Assembly: GCA_001596135.1 (NCBI GenBank)
Contig: CP014773.1
Span: 5,332,001 to 5,396,000, forward strand
Length of the DNA: 64,000 bases
Direction: 5' to 3'
DNA from: Mucilaginibacter sp. PAMC 26640
GTDB taxonomy: Bacteria; Bacteroidota; Bacteroidia; Sphingobacteriales; Sphingobacteriaceae
Shown: positions 28,044 through 35,376 of the stretch, one piece after another
Numbering within the stretch: position 1 is the stretch's first letter
How the letters are laid out: every line of letters starts with the position of its first letter
The notes under the pieces: generated by a model
Seen by the model: the letters and a program-made list of their open reading frames with translations, nothing else
Databases searched by the model: none
Told to the model about the DNA's origin: nothing
Translations under genes and position numbers: made by a program

Positions 28044-29123
28044 TTAGGCCTGTATGTTATCGAACAAATCCTTAACAGCCAGCATCAGTGGCTTTGGGTT
28101 GAATTTATCATCGAAGAAACCAAAGTGTGCCTCACGGCCGGGTCTCTCGGGGCGGTCTATCAGTTCATAAAAATAAGTGTCGATGTTATTTGCAAATATC
28201 TGCCTAACAAAAGGCTCACCTACTTTAAGCTGCTCAGCATCGGTATAAGGGATAGTTTTAGACGGCATGTAGCCAGCTTCACCAATTTCAAATACAGCTT
28301 TACCATATTTCGAGCGCGCTGCTTGTAAGGCATCCATCCCTAAAAAGGCAGGCTGATTCTTTACATTGTTGAAGCCGTCAGAATAAGAGTGTATGGAAAT
28401 TTTAGGGTTACATCCAAGGCTACGCAAGTAATCAATGTAGTAATAGTGTATCCAAGTAGCTGAAACGATAGAATCAACCGGCCATTGTAGTAGCGCACGA
28501 ACAGCATCATTTATGTAAATGCAATCCTTTTTCAGTTTTGCCATATCGTATTCTTCCGGAAGGAGGCCGGAACCAGTGGTTAACGAGCGCAAAGCGTTCT
28601 CGTTTCCTACCTCGATCTCATCAAAGTACGGATAAAGGGTTTTTATCTTTGTGAATACGCTGTAACCATCAGTGCCGCGCAGGTAGAACATCGCACGGGT
28701 ATGTATGCCGGCAGCATCTAGTTTGGGCTTTACCTTGTTTGTCCATTTATCGTGCTCAAGCATTTTGCCGGTCGCCGGGTTGTAATCAAAAGATACCCTT
28801 ATAAATTTAATGTTGATGCTTAATAGGGTATCAATTACTTTATCTATGTCAGCGTATGCCGGTGAGCTTAACGCGCCGATATTAAACCCGATCCTTTGCG
28901 TTACCTTTCCTTTTGGCTGGCCAAGTTCTACCGACATGCTCTGCATTTTCTGCTCTGCCGCCTGGCATGCATCAATAGCGTTTTGTTTGGCTTGTTGTGC
29001 TTCGGCTAGGCTCTGTGTAGCTGTGGCCAAGTCACTTGCTAGGCTCGTCTGGCTGGTTTCAAGCTGCTGAATGTAATTGTCTGCATCTTTAAATGCTGAT
29101 TGTACTCTGTCTGTTAAGTTCAT
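28044..29123 (-). CDS. GH-A-like glycosidase with N-terminal coiled coil (paralogue of 41839-42849)
   Basis: 359 residues. Coiled coil at about 10-66, then a TIM-barrel-like domain. Clan GH-A hallmarks: Asn174-Glu175 (EVGNENALRS) as the acid/base pair on strand 4, and a second Glu in VFEIGEAGY (Glu279 or Glu282) as nucleophile on strand 7. ATWIHYYYIDYL, HSYSDGF and ELIDRPERPGREAHFG are shared with the paralogue. No signal peptide, so it may be carried in the virion through the coiled coil. Specific GH family and substrate unknown. Confidence 0.7.
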   Translation of the reverse strand: MNLTDRVQSAFKDADNYIQQLETSQTSLASDLATATQSLAEAQQAKQNAIDACQAAEQKMQSMSVELGQPKGKVTQRIGFNIGALSSPAYADIDKVIDTLLSINIKFIRVSFDYNPATGKMLEHDKWTNKVKPKLDAAGIHTRAMFYLRGTDGYSVFTKIKTLYPYFDEIEVGNENALRSLTTGSGLLPEEYDMAKLKKDCIYINDAVRALLQWPVDSIVSATWIHYYYIDYLRSLGCNPKISIHSYSDGFNNVKNQPAFLGMDALQAARSKYGKAVFEIGEAGYMPSKTIPYTDAEQLKVGEPFVRQIFANNIDTYFYELIDRPERPGREAHFGFFDDKFNPKPLMLAVKDLFDNIQA

Positions 29124-29132
29124 ATAGTTTGT

Positions 29133-29843
29133 TTAGTTTGTTGTTTGTTGATTCTTTGTTGGTGGGGTTGGTAGTGGTTGCCAGTGAGTAATTAAACTTC
29201 CGTAAAGGTTCCATGTTTTCCATGGTTTTGCGAACATTACAGTATCAACGAATGAATCGCTACCATTTTGTATGACTACATTGTATTTTCCTGATTGTTC
29301 CGGCAACCCATATTCAACCCTTATCCAGCTATCCTTACTTACTGGCTGATTGCGATATTCTTGCATGGCAGAAATGATATCAGATATGCACCCAACAGAT
29401 AATAGTGAATGTTTATTGATATGCCTTGCCAATATCTTTTCGGCAATAATCAAATCTGACGAACACGAACCCTTACAGCTTCCCCGGTCACACTTACAGC
29501 CAATGCACTTTTCTTCGGTAGTTGTAGTTTGTGGGATGACTGCGCGGAAGATGCGGCGGGTTTCAAAATAAGTAATCCCTATTTGTTGTCGGTTATCAAA
29601 CTGATCTTTAGATATGTCAATCCATAATTTAAATTGGCCGTAATTATAACGATATCTAAATCTTATTTGCCATACCTCCACCGCATCCCATTCACCTAAG
29701 CCAAGCTTTTCACATGTTGGGGTGTATGCGGGGGTGGTTCTGTTGTAGTATTCCCATTCGTAATATAACTGGCCTGGTCTATGAGGATTCTTTTCGTCCC
29801 TTGCCTCTCCCGGCGTGGTGACGTAGATTTTAAATGTTTTCAT
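29133..29843 (-). CDS. Protein with DUF551-like C-terminus and Cys cluster
   Basis: 236 residues from ATG at 29843; a TTG just upstream is possible. The C-terminal region (DSWIRVEYGLPEQSGKYNVVIQNG to ITHWQPLPTPP) matches the DUF551 pattern common in Bacteroidota phages. The middle has a Cys-rich cluster (CIGCKCDRGSC) that could bind zinc. Function unknown. Confidence 0.65.
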   Translation of the reverse strand: MKTFKIYVTTPGEARDEKNPHRPGQLYYEWEYYNRTTPAYTPTCEKLGLGEWDAVEVWQIRFRYRYNYGQFKLWIDISKDQFDNRQQIGITYFETRRIFRAVIPQTTTTEEKCIGCKCDRGSCKGSCSSDLIIAEKILARHINKHSLLSVGCISDIISAMQEYRNQPVSKDSWIRVEYGLPEQSGKYNVVIQNGSDSFVDTVMFAKPWKTWNLYGSLITHWQPLPTPPTKNQQTTN

Positions 29844-29850
29844 GGGTTGG

Positions 29851-30090
29851 TTAAATGTCAATTCTTACTACCAGTGTATTTGTCGAACAATGTTCGCTCG
29901 TGTATAAAAATAATGTTTTGCATACCCAACAAGAGGGGCCGCCATGCAAGCAGGTTAATTCTCTACCAATATATGGCAATAGCTTATCATGTTGAAAGTA
30001 TACCCCTTCAAACTTTACTCTGCCACCTTTTTTTACTATTCGATTTGCTTTGTAGATATTTCCTGAACCGCTGAGCTGGTCTTTCATCAT
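29851..30090 (-). CDS. Small protein, unknown
   Basis: About 79 residues from ATG at 30090; an ATG one codon later is equally likely. A run of A residues precedes the start. Contains four Cys (LTCLHGGPSCWVC, EHCS) and a beta-rich VRIVK-type start. Overlaps no neighbour in the coding sense. No family recognised. Confidence 0.45.
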   Translation of the reverse strand: MMKDQLSGSGNIYKANRIVKKGGRVKFEGVYFQHDKLLPYIGRELTCLHGGPSCWVCKTLFLYTSEHCSTNTLVVRIDI

Positions 30091-30098
30091 CTTTTTTT

Positions 30099-30515
30099 TT
30101 ACTTTACAACCGCCCAACCTAATTGTACAATGTCGGCGGGGGTTAGGGTTATTGGGTTATTGTTTTCGTCCAGGTAGGTGAAGGGAATAAGTATGCCGAT
30201 TGCGCGGAGGTAGTCTGATACAGTGGCTGATAGTCTATAATGCCCTTTAGGGATATCATTTAATAATGAATGTTTACCACATGTAGCAGTTGAAAGGTTG
30301 CTATTATAAGTCAGTTGAGCAACGTTTTCATATTCCTGCTCTGTTAATTCAGTTGTGCTGCGCAACTCAACATGATCTCCCGGCATCGGGGATTCAAATG
30401 CTGCTGTTTTTAATTTTGATAGGCCTTCAAGTCTGAATATACGCTGACATCTGTATAAATTAAAGAATAAATACTTCACTTTATCCCCCGGCTGTTGTAG
30501 TTTGTTAGTACTCAT
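30099..30515 (-). CDS. Hypothetical phage protein
   Basis: 138 residues, MSTNKLQQPGDKVKYLFFNLYRCQ. Mixed alpha/beta with ELTEQEYENVAQLTYNS in the middle. It overlaps the 3' end of the upstream small membrane gene by 11 bp. No family recognised. Confidence 0.55.
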   Translation of the reverse strand: MSTNKLQQPGDKVKYLFFNLYRCQRIFRLEGLSKLKTAAFESPMPGDHVELRSTTELTEQEYENVAQLTYNSNLSTATCGKHSLLNDIPKGHYRLSATVSDYLRAIGILIPFTYLDENNNPITLTPADIVQLGWAVVK

Positions 30516-30669
30516 CGGATCTGCCCTCCTTGGTGAATGGGTAATAAACGGATAAACCCATGTATAAAATTGACATTAAGCCAATTACTGAATGCGTCCA
30601 TCCTTGCAGCTGGCTTGCATTTATGCTGAAAAGCATTCCGATAATAAAATAATACTGATCTTTTTTCAT
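30505..30669 (-). CDS. Small membrane protein, 54 residues
   Basis: MKKDQYYFIIGMLFSINASQ then a second hydrophobic stretch SVIGLMSILYMGLSVYY: two probable transmembrane helices with a charged C-terminus (TKEGRSDEY). It begins 4 bp after the preceding gene and its end overlaps the next start by 11 bp, so it fills the gap as a translated gene. Function unknown. Confidence 0.6.
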   Translation of the reverse strand: MKKDQYYFIIGMLFSINASQLQGWTHSVIGLMSILYMGLSVYYPFTKEGRSDEY

Positions 30670-30673
30670 GATG

Positions 30674-30886
30674 TTAACCGATTTTAAATAAAATATCTGT
30701 TACAAGGCCCATGTACTCGCCCGTACTATAGGGATGTTTTACGGTAACCTTTTGGGCCGTTACTTTTGTTAAGATACCCTGTAGTCCATGACTATCTTTT
30801 ACACGGTCGCCCACGCTAAATGCGGCGCCTAGTCTGCTTTTGTTTTGTAATTTCATGATGTTAATTAATTTACGGTCTATTTTCAT
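30674..30886 (-). CDS. Small KOW/SH3-like protein
   Basis: 70 residues. SVGDRVKDSHGLQGILTKVTAQKVTVKHPYSTGEY resembles a small beta-barrel (KOW-like). An internal ATG at codon 11 is an alternative start. Separated by 1 bp from the next gene upstream. Unknown role. Confidence 0.5.
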   Translation of the reverse strand: MKIDRKLINIMKLQNKSRLGAAFSVGDRVKDSHGLQGILTKVTAQKVTVKHPYSTGEYMGLVTDILFKIG

Positions 30887-30887
30887 T

Positions 30888-31217
30888 TTAATCCTCGTAA
30901 GCTAAATCGTATTTATGAACGATGGCAGATATTGAGGCCTTGGCCTTAAATGAGCACATATCTCCTTCCCACTTACCGGATGTTGATTTGTAAACCTCAC
31001 CAACCTTTATTTTAAAGTCACCTTCGCAGTAAGCCTCCAGCTCAGCGATATCCTCTTCGCTCATGCTTAAGTCCAAACACTCGGCGCGGTTAACAGACCA
31101 CTTTTTGGTGGCGTTATCTCTATTGATGATGTTTGATGCATCCAAATGCTCAAACCAGTCGCAGCTATGCTCTTTGCGCGCTACTACTTCTTTTGTTGTA
31201 CTAAAATCCCAGCTCAT
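30888..31217 (-). CDS. Hypothetical protein, degenerate zinc-ribbon relative
   Basis: 109 residues. Start MSWDFSTTKEVVARKEHSCDW and the later KIKVGEVYKSTSGKWEGDMCSFKA resemble phage proteins whose first Cys pair forms a zinc site, but here CDWFEHL lacks the second Cys. May be a diverged member. Function unknown. Confidence 0.5.
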   Translation of the reverse strand: MSWDFSTTKEVVARKEHSCDWFEHLDASNIINRDNATKKWSVNRAECLDLSMSEEDIAELEAYCEGDFKIKVGEVYKSTSGKWEGDMCSFKAKASISAIVHKYDLAYED

Positions 31218-31226
31218 GATGTTAAT

Positions 31227-31316
31227 TTATATAGTTGATAATTTACACCATATCATCCCCGCAGCTACCACCAAAACAACCACAGCAACCGCTAGGTAAA
31301 CTTTAAAATACTTCAC
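31227..31316 (-). CDS. Tiny membrane protein, 29 residues
   Basis: GTG start overlapping the previous stop (GTGA). VKYFKVYLAVAVVVLVVAAGMIW is a single transmembrane helix. It belongs to a run of overlapping very small membrane genes, which supports it as real despite its length. Confidence 0.4.
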   Translation of the reverse strand: MKYFKVYLAVAVVVLVVAAGMIWCKLSTI

Positions 31317-31423
31317 GACCGTTCACCCCTCCTGATGTCTTTAATCACGTAGGTAATGCTTAGAATACCAATTAAGCCAACTAAGGCGAAGGCGTGTTCA
31401 ATGATTTTAAATAGAGTGCTCAT
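31313..31423 (-). CDS. Tiny membrane protein, 36 residues
   Basis: MSTLFKIIEHAFALVGLIGILSITYVIKD has one hydrophobic helix and a basic end (RRGERS). It overlaps both neighbours (17 bp upstream, 4 bp downstream), which suggests translational coupling. Confidence 0.45.
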   Translation of the reverse strand: MSTLFKIIEHAFALVGLIGILSITYVIKDIRRGERS

Positions 31424-31505
31424 CGTATATTGATTTAAAGATTAGTGTTAATGCTACCCCAAACAGGAAACCTGATATAAGGGCTAGGGCTTCGGTGATT
31501 GGCAT
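31407..31505 (-). CDS. Tiny membrane protein, 32 residues
   Basis: MPITEALALISGFLFGVALTLIF: single hydrophobic helix. It starts 2 bp from the upstream gene end and overlaps the next tiny gene by 17 bp. First of three overlapping membrane-peptide genes. Confidence 0.45.
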   Translation of the reverse strand: MPITEALALISGFLFGVALTLIFKSIYDEHSI

Positions 31506-31506
31506 A

Positions 31507-31752
31507 CTACTGTTCCCCAGGCATACGCTCGAACAAATACTCAGTAGCATTAAAATAACCTCCTGTCATCTTAGCTACGTGAGCGTTAATATCTTCCCCC
31601 AGCACCATACCGACGTTACGCTCACAGCTTTTAAGGATGGTTATGGTTTCTTCTCTCTCTGCATCGAATGGCGCCAGTGCCTTTAATGCCTTATCTATGT
31701 TTATTACGCCGTTTACCGATGCGCTTCTTAATACTTGTTGGATGGTTGTCAT
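31507..31752 (-). CDS. Hypothetical phage protein, helical
   Basis: 81 residues (MTTIQQVLRSASVNGVINIDKALKALAPFDAER), helical, acidic. Follows the methyltransferase by 10 bp. Unknown. Confidence 0.5.
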   Translation of the reverse strand: MTTIQQVLRSASVNGVINIDKALKALAPFDAEREETITILKSCERNVGMVLGEDINAHVAKMTGGYFNATEYLFERMPGEQ

Positions 31753-31762
31753 ATGTTAATTT

Positions 31763-32497
31763 TTATAATTGGATTATGATTACGCAGGTTGCTATACTTG
31801 TTCCGCTCTCTTTAAATTCGCCAGCTTGAATATTATATACCTCAGCATTTATTTCTGTCAACCAGTTCCTGAAATCGGCTTCCTTTTTATTATTAGATAA
31901 CTGCCAGTGCTTAGATGCTATTGTTACAAGCTTGCCGCCAATTTTAAGCGACCTATTAGCCATTTTATATATATGATCTATGTCCTGGTTTTTAGAAAAT
32001 GGTGGATTGGCTATTATTCTATCATAACGCTGCGTGTCGGCCGCTATATAATCTTCACCAAGAACTCTAACGTTCGGTAACTTTCTCAGAAATGTTTGAT
32101 TAAGCGGCATTAACTCATAGCAGTCAACTACTATTTTAGGATCTATTCTATGAATCGCATTTACTAGTGCACCTTGGCCAGCCGATGGTTCTAAAATAGA
32201 ATGATGCGACGATATACTTGCGTAATCCACTAGCTTATCTGCTAATGAGTCTGGAGTTCCAAAGAACTGAAACTCTTTTTTAATGTTTCTCTTTTCACCA
32301 GATGCTATTTGTGCAAGCAACTCAGTAGGATCTTCGTTAAACACGAACCCCATTACTTTATTACCTTTCCATTTACCCCCTATAAGTTCTAATTTTTTAG
32401 ATACATCTTGATAAGATTTTCTATCTAATTGGACGGCCGGTAACTTGATGGTTGTGCCCTCAATTGTACACTGTTGCAATACCTCTTCTGTTGTCAT
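31763..32497 (-). CDS. Orphan DNA adenine methyltransferase
   Basis: 244 residues. Class I methyltransferase with SAM motif I at 103-111 (EPSAGQGAL) before catalytic motif IV NPPF at 164-167: the gamma-type order of N6-adenine enzymes. N-terminal about 75 residues (GGKWKGNKVMGFVF) resemble a DNA-contacting domain seen with some phage methyltransferases. No restriction partner nearby, so it probably protects phage DNA. Confidence 0.8.
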   Translation of the reverse strand: MTTEEVLQQCTIEGTTIKLPAVQLDRKSYQDVSKKLELIGGKWKGNKVMGFVFNEDPTELLAQIASGEKRNIKKEFQFFGTPDSLADKLVDYASISSHHSILEPSAGQGALVNAIHRIDPKIVVDCYELMPLNQTFLRKLPNVRVLGEDYIAADTQRYDRIIANPPFSKNQDIDHIYKMANRSLKIGGKLVTIASKHWQLSNNKKEADFRNWLTEINAEVYNIQAGEFKESGTSIATCVIIIQL

Positions 32498-32500
32498 ATG

Positions 32501-32662
32501 CTAATTTTCTATATCGTAATTGATTATTCTTTCTGCTTTTGAGTAGGTGATGCACGGGTGATACTGCATATCCACCCAAATGAAGAAGAAGTGTCTCTTT
32601 TGAGGCATATAGCCCCGTACCAGGCCATCTCTGTAAATTGGTTCGATTCTGTAGCGGTTCAT
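32501..32662 (-). CDS. Small protein, 53 residues
   Basis: MNRYRIEPIYRDGLVRGYMPQ, then FFFIWVDMQYHPCITYSKAERII. Separated by 3-4 bp from its neighbours, as in the rest of this operon. Beta-rich, unknown. Confidence 0.5.
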   Translation of the reverse strand: MNRYRIEPIYRDGLVRGYMPQKRHFFFIWVDMQYHPCITYSKAERIINYDIEN

Positions 32663-32666
32663 GGGT

Positions 32667-32828
32667 TTATCTTGATTTGCGGTTTCTATTTTGTATCTTC
32701 TTTAACTCATCAGAGTTGGCGAACATCAAAGGGTCTTTTGCAGGATCAGTAAAATAACCTACTGAACTCCAATTAAACTTACCGGCCTTTTTGCCTTTAT
32801 TAACTTCAGCTTTATTCTTTGTACTCAT
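32667..32828 (-). CDS. Small basic protein, 53 residues
   Basis: MSTKNKAEVNKGKKAGKFNW, then SSVGYFTDPAKDPLMFANSDEL and a basic end (NRNRKSR). Charged and probably partly unstructured; a nucleic-acid-binding role is possible. Tight spacing to both neighbours. Confidence 0.5.
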   Translation of the reverse strand: MSTKNKAEVNKGKKAGKFNWSSVGYFTDPAKDPLMFANSDELKKIQNRNRKSR

Positions 32829-32834
32829 GATACT

Positions 32835-32972
32835 TTAAATTATGGATGGATTCCCACCGTCAAAGGCCGCAATTAAGCGACCCCCACGGATAAGTTCTGT
32901 AAACGCTTTATTAGTTGCCCATGACGTATAAACCCCCTTCCAGTTAGTTATCCCGAATTTACGGGTTATCAT
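32835..32972 (-). CDS. Small protein, 45 residues
   Basis: MITRKFGITNWKGVYTSWAT then NKAFTELIRGGRLIAAFDGGN. Composition is protein-like and it ends 6 bp before the next gene, so it explains part of an apparent 370-bp gap. Unknown. Confidence 0.4.
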   Translation of the reverse strand: MITRKFGITNWKGVYTSWATNKAFTELIRGGRLIAAFDGGNPSII

Positions 32973-33036
32973 TACCAACAAAAGCCGGTATTACCCAGCT
33001 CGTTGGTGCAACGCCTTTCCGTGCTGTCAGCTATTC

Positions 33037-33159
33037 CTACCATGGCGATTCATGTATTATATCGCTCTCGCCTTCATCATAATCAAGTAAAATCCTACCC
33101 TGTGAGGGACTCGATATATGCATTATGGTAGTTCTCATTGCATCAAGCGGGATGCACAT
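33037..33159 (-). CDS. Small acidic protein, 40 residues
   Basis: MCIPLDAMRTTIMHISSPSQ, then GRILLDYDEGESDIIHESPW. Starts 39 bp after the upstream gene. The acidic body reads like a real peptide, but short ORFs arise by chance, so support is moderate. The remaining 60 bp up to the next gene hold nothing I can name. Confidence 0.3.
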   Translation of the reverse strand: MCIPLDAMRTTIMHISSPSQGRILLDYDEGESDIIHESPW

Positions 33160-33198
33160 TGTTATAGAGCAATAACCGCACAGGGTTGTATTATTATT

Positions 33199-33561
33199 CT
33201 ATCCTTGATAGTATGACTTTATGTATCCCATAGCTTTTGGATGCAGTTTATAATGATGAGTTCCATCAATTGCATCAGAAATATGAGCCTCTTTAAGTTC
33301 TAAAAAAGCAAGTATCGTTAAGTTGTATCCCTGTTTAACTTGCATACTTGAGCCGTTATCCAAATACAATCTTCCAAAATTAAGTATGCTATTATGTTCA
33401 ATATATGAACCTGGGTTACGATCCATAATTTCAAGTAATTCTTTAACTCCCGGATCTAATAGTTCTTTAATTATGGGCATCCCATAGATGGAACCCACTT
33501 TGTGAAATTTAAATTCATTGTTATTGAATAGTCCGTAATTTCTTTTATCGCTCATAACCAT
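33199..33561 (-). CDS. Hypothetical phage protein
   Basis: 120 residues (MVMSDKRNYGLFNNNEFKFH); an ATG two codons in is equally possible. Winged-helix-like feel in IKELLDPGVKELLEIMDRN and LAFLELKEAHISDAIDGTHHYKLHPKAMGYI. First gene after the tmRNA terminator; a near -7 box (TATCCTTG) lies about 110 bp upstream. Confidence 0.5.
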   Translation of the reverse strand: MVMSDKRNYGLFNNNEFKFHKVGSIYGMPIIKELLDPGVKELLEIMDRNPGSYIEHNSILNFGRLYLDNGSSMQVKQGYNLTILAFLELKEAHISDAIDGTHHYKLHPKAMGYIKSYYQG

Positions 33562-33572
33562 TCTTTTTTAAT

Positions 33573-33605
33573 TAAAGCCCGTGCGTTATACAGGGGCTTT
33601 TTCTA
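33573..33605 (+). terminator. Hairpin between tmRNA terminator and next gene
   Basis: AAAGCCC (33574-33580) pairs with GGGCTTT (33594-33600), followed by TTTTT on the plus strand. No plus-strand gene runs into it, so on the minus strand it may instead be a 5'-leader hairpin of the 33199-33561 gene. Function unclear. Confidence 0.4.
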
Positions 33606-33664
33606 TCTACAAGGATCTGGTGTGGCGCTATAGCATCCACTGGGTGATCAGGCCTTATCTTTAA

Positions 33665-33682
33665 ACCGACTTACAAGGATAC
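33665..33682 (-). promoter_or_regulatory. Motif shared with 54119-54136
   Basis: ACCGACTTACAAGGATAC, differing at one base from 54119-54136. On the minus strand it contains TATCCTTG, close to TAnnTTTG, so it may be a -7 region for the genes left of the tmRNA. Confidence 0.35.
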
Positions 33683-33706
33683 CCTAGGCGGTTTGTGTTG
33701 TCTTTT

Positions 33707-33740
33707 AAAAAACGCTGCCGACATCCGCGCATGCAGCGTT
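33707..33740 (-). terminator. tmRNA terminator
   Basis: On the minus strand AACGCTGC (33740-33733) pairs with GCAGCGTT (33718-33711), followed by a T-run. It lies about 20 bp beyond the mature tmRNA end, so the tmRNA has its own intrinsic stop. Confidence 0.85.
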
Positions 33741-33759
33741 TTGAATTGGTAGTAGCTTG

Positions 33760-34088
33760 TGGAGGTGGAGGGAGTCGAACCCTCGTCCAGTAACATCAGT
33801 TATAAAACAATTAACACAGGTTTACTATTTGGAGCATAGTTGCTTAGTACTTAGGGCCGTCCGAATACAGGCAATCCACCAATCCGTTTTAAGTTCGGAT
33901 AAACTGTTTAAGCGGCTAAGCTGACACTTGAACCTACTCTGCTTTTTGCCATTGAAACTACTTTAGCTTCAATCTGGCGTACGATTATATCGCCTTTTGT
34001 TGTTTGATGTAAATTATTAAGCAGTATACCACCATCCTGCTACCTGTTGCGTTACACTTAAATTGTCCTGTCAAATCCAGGCACCCCC
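33760..34088 (-). ncRNA. ssrA: Phage-encoded tmRNA
   Basis: Minus-strand 5' end GGGGGTGCCTGGATTTGACA and 3' end GGTTCGACTCCCTCCACCTCCA give a tRNA-like half with seven acceptor pairs, including the G3-U70 pair needed for alanine charging. CCA is not encoded (CAA follows the discriminator A). The tag frame ends in LAA and a TAA stop at about 33907-33911. By the UAG-spacing rule the resume codon is UCA, giving SMAKSRVGSSVSLAA; starting at GCA would give AKSRVGSSVSLAA. Both differ from the GExNYALAA-type tags I recall for Bacteroidota. It sits 28 kb inside the prophage, so it is phage-borne and not the integration site. Confidence 0.93.
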
Positions 34089-34094
34089 ATTATA

Positions 34095-34241
34095 TTAATT
34101 TAAAGTTGATGGCAATAACAAATAATCTTTCAATTTCATCTCATCCGGAGTTAGCAATTTAATTTTAAAACCTTGTATTGAAAAAGCTGGTTTTATATTA
34201 CTAACTAGATTATTTTTATTCTTTATTTGCTTCATGACCAT
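34095..34241 (-). CDS. Small basic protein directly upstream of tmRNA, 48 residues
   Basis: MVMKQIKNKNNLVSNIKPAF then SIQGFKIKLLTPDEMKLKDY. A second ATG (34235) may be the real start. The stop is 7 bp before the tmRNA 5' end, so both are probably made as one transcript that is processed to free the tmRNA. Unknown function. Confidence 0.5.
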   Translation of the reverse strand: MVMKQIKNKNNLVSNIKPAFSIQGFKIKLLTPDEMKLKDYLLLPSTLN

Positions 34242-34263
34242 GCTTGTGGAAGAAACCAAACAA

Positions 34264-34287
34264 GATTAGCGCTGTTAAACGCTAATC
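34264..34287 (-). promoter_or_regulatory. Leader hairpin upstream of the tmRNA unit
   Basis: Perfect 8-bp stem GATTAGCG/CGCTAATC with an 8-nt loop in the leader between operator copy 2 and the 48-residue gene. Could act on translation or stability. No T-run follows, so it is not a simple terminator. Confidence 0.5.
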
Positions 34288-34313
34288 CCTCCGCTACTAA
34301 ACCAATTATGAAA

Positions 34314-34351
34314 CGAATATAAGACTTATTTTTGTAATTCCTATAGGAATT
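34314..34351 (-). promoter_or_regulatory. Phage palindrome, copy 2 (perfect), with -7 box
   Basis: AATTCCTATAGGAATT at 34336-34351, a perfect 16-bp palindrome. Minus-strand reading: palindrome, then AATAAGT, then TATATTCG at 34321-34314, 14 nt after the palindrome. It would drive the 48-residue gene and the tmRNA. The palindrome overlaps the -33 region, so it could repress or activate. Confidence 0.7.
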
Positions 34352-34367
34352 GATAATTATTTTTTAT

Positions 34368-34580
34368 TCACTTTATCAGGTGTAGGCGGCGCCTTACAGA
34401 TCTAACCAAGGGAAGTTTTTTTGGACATGACGAATGGGTATTTAAGTATGCTAGCTTATCTTTTATGCTACTTGATTCGATAGCTTTTAAGATAGCCTGC
34501 CGCTCCTGGTTTAATCTATAGAGTTCGGTTACCTTATAATCGGCAAGCATTGACAAAAAGATGTTTTTAAATCTGCTCAT
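34368..34580 (-). CDS. Hypothetical helical protein, 70 residues
   Basis: MSRFKNIFLSMLADYKVTEL, helical with basic C-terminus (RSVRRRLHLIK). Ends just upstream of operator copy 2. Unknown. Confidence 0.5.
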   Translation of the reverse strand: MSRFKNIFLSMLADYKVTELYRLNQERQAILKAIESSSIKDKLAYLNTHSSCPKKLPLVRSVRRRLHLIK

Positions 34581-34586
34581 GGTATA

Positions 34587-34781
34587 TCATTCCCTACTCA
34601 TCGTAATATTGAAGGCTAAAAGAGTAGCTGGAAGGGTTACTTTACTAAAATTAACGCTTTCTTTGAAAAAAGCCAGCTCTTCTTTATGGTTTTCTCTAAT
34701 TATACAAATGCAATCATGCTCACGTCCATGAACCATCATATAGCCAGATCCTAGGCATCGGAGACAGAGTTCGCTTTTCAT
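34587..34781 (-). CDS. Small zinc-ribbon-like protein
   Basis: 64 residues with CLRCLGSGYMMVHGREHDCIC, a DnaJ-type CxxCxGxG zinc motif. Similar to small Bacteroidota phage zinc proteins; role unknown. It lies 3 bp from the larger zinc-finger gene upstream. Confidence 0.6.
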   Translation of the reverse strand: MKSELCLRCLGSGYMMVHGREHDCICIIRENHKEELAFFKESVNFSKVTLPATLLAFNITMSRE

Positions 34782-34784
34782 GGC

Positions 34785-35207
34785 TTAATAAGAAGTTGGT
34801 GGAAGTCCCGTGGCCACGCTAATTATTTTACGGCCCTTGCAAGTATCGCAGATGTTTGACGATGTCATCGTCATTACTTGCGTTCCAGAACCATTGCACT
34901 TTGGGCATATCTGCCAGCCTGCAGCTGGTTTGCTTATAAATGCTTTGCTAAGTTGATCGGCTTGGTCAGCGGTGATGGTTGCAATACCCGAAGCATGGCT
35001 GACGGGATTCGTCTCGCTGAGTGCCGATTTCTGCACGGCCCTGTTATACTTATAAGGGCTACACATCCAGCAACTGCACGGCTTCCCATGAGATCTGTAA
35101 GCATAGAAGTTGCCCGGCTTACCTACTAGCCCCAAATTCTTCATTCGCTTCTTAAACTTAAGCATTTTTAACTCTTGCCTGCGGCCCTTGTTGTTTTTGC
35201 TGATCAT
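34785..35207 (-). CDS. Phage protein with DnaJ-like zinc fingers
   Basis: 140 residues. Basic N-terminus (LKMLKFKKRMKNLG) with SHGKPCSCWMCSPYKYNR, then CPKCNGSGTQ and ICDTCKGRKII: two zinc sites. The type occurs in Bacteroidota phages and may bind RNA or act as an adaptor. Overlaps the preceding membrane gene by 4 bp (ATGA). Confidence 0.6.
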   Translation of the reverse strand: MISKNNKGRRQELKMLKFKKRMKNLGLVGKPGNFYAYRSHGKPCSCWMCSPYKYNRAVQKSALSETNPVSHASGIATITADQADQLSKAFISKPAAGWQICPKCNGSGTQVMTMTSSNICDTCKGRKIISVATGLPPTSY

Positions 35208-35371
35208 GGTTTAAATTCTTTATAAATAAGAAAAGTAATTATTGAATCAATATAAAATAAAAAGAACTCATCCAATAAGGTAAGGGAATTCCATTTCATA
35301 ATCCCGAAGCAAACTGACATTATTAGTAAAAATAAATTCATTGTAACTAGAATATATTGGCTTCTGCTCAT
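35204..35371 (-). CDS. Small membrane protein, 55 residues
   Basis: MSRSQYILVTMNLFLLIMSVCF and FFLFYIDSIITFLIY form two hydrophobic helices. Its stop overlaps the next start (ATGA at 35207). Another member of the small membrane protein group in this island. Confidence 0.5.
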   Translation of the reverse strand: MSRSQYILVTMNLFLLIMSVCFGIMKWNSLTLLDEFFLFYIDSIITFLIYKEFKP

Positions 35372-35376
35372 TGTTT

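Noticed and set aside
31763..32497. Restriction-modification system
   Set aside because: No restriction enzyme gene is adjacent; the methyltransferase stands alone.
33760..34088. tmRNA gene as the integration site, or as the border between two prophages
   Set aside because: No repeat of its 3' end is found near the integrase or elsewhere at a border, while a 16-bp tRNA-Gln repeat flanks the whole element. Phage genes continue on both sides of it.
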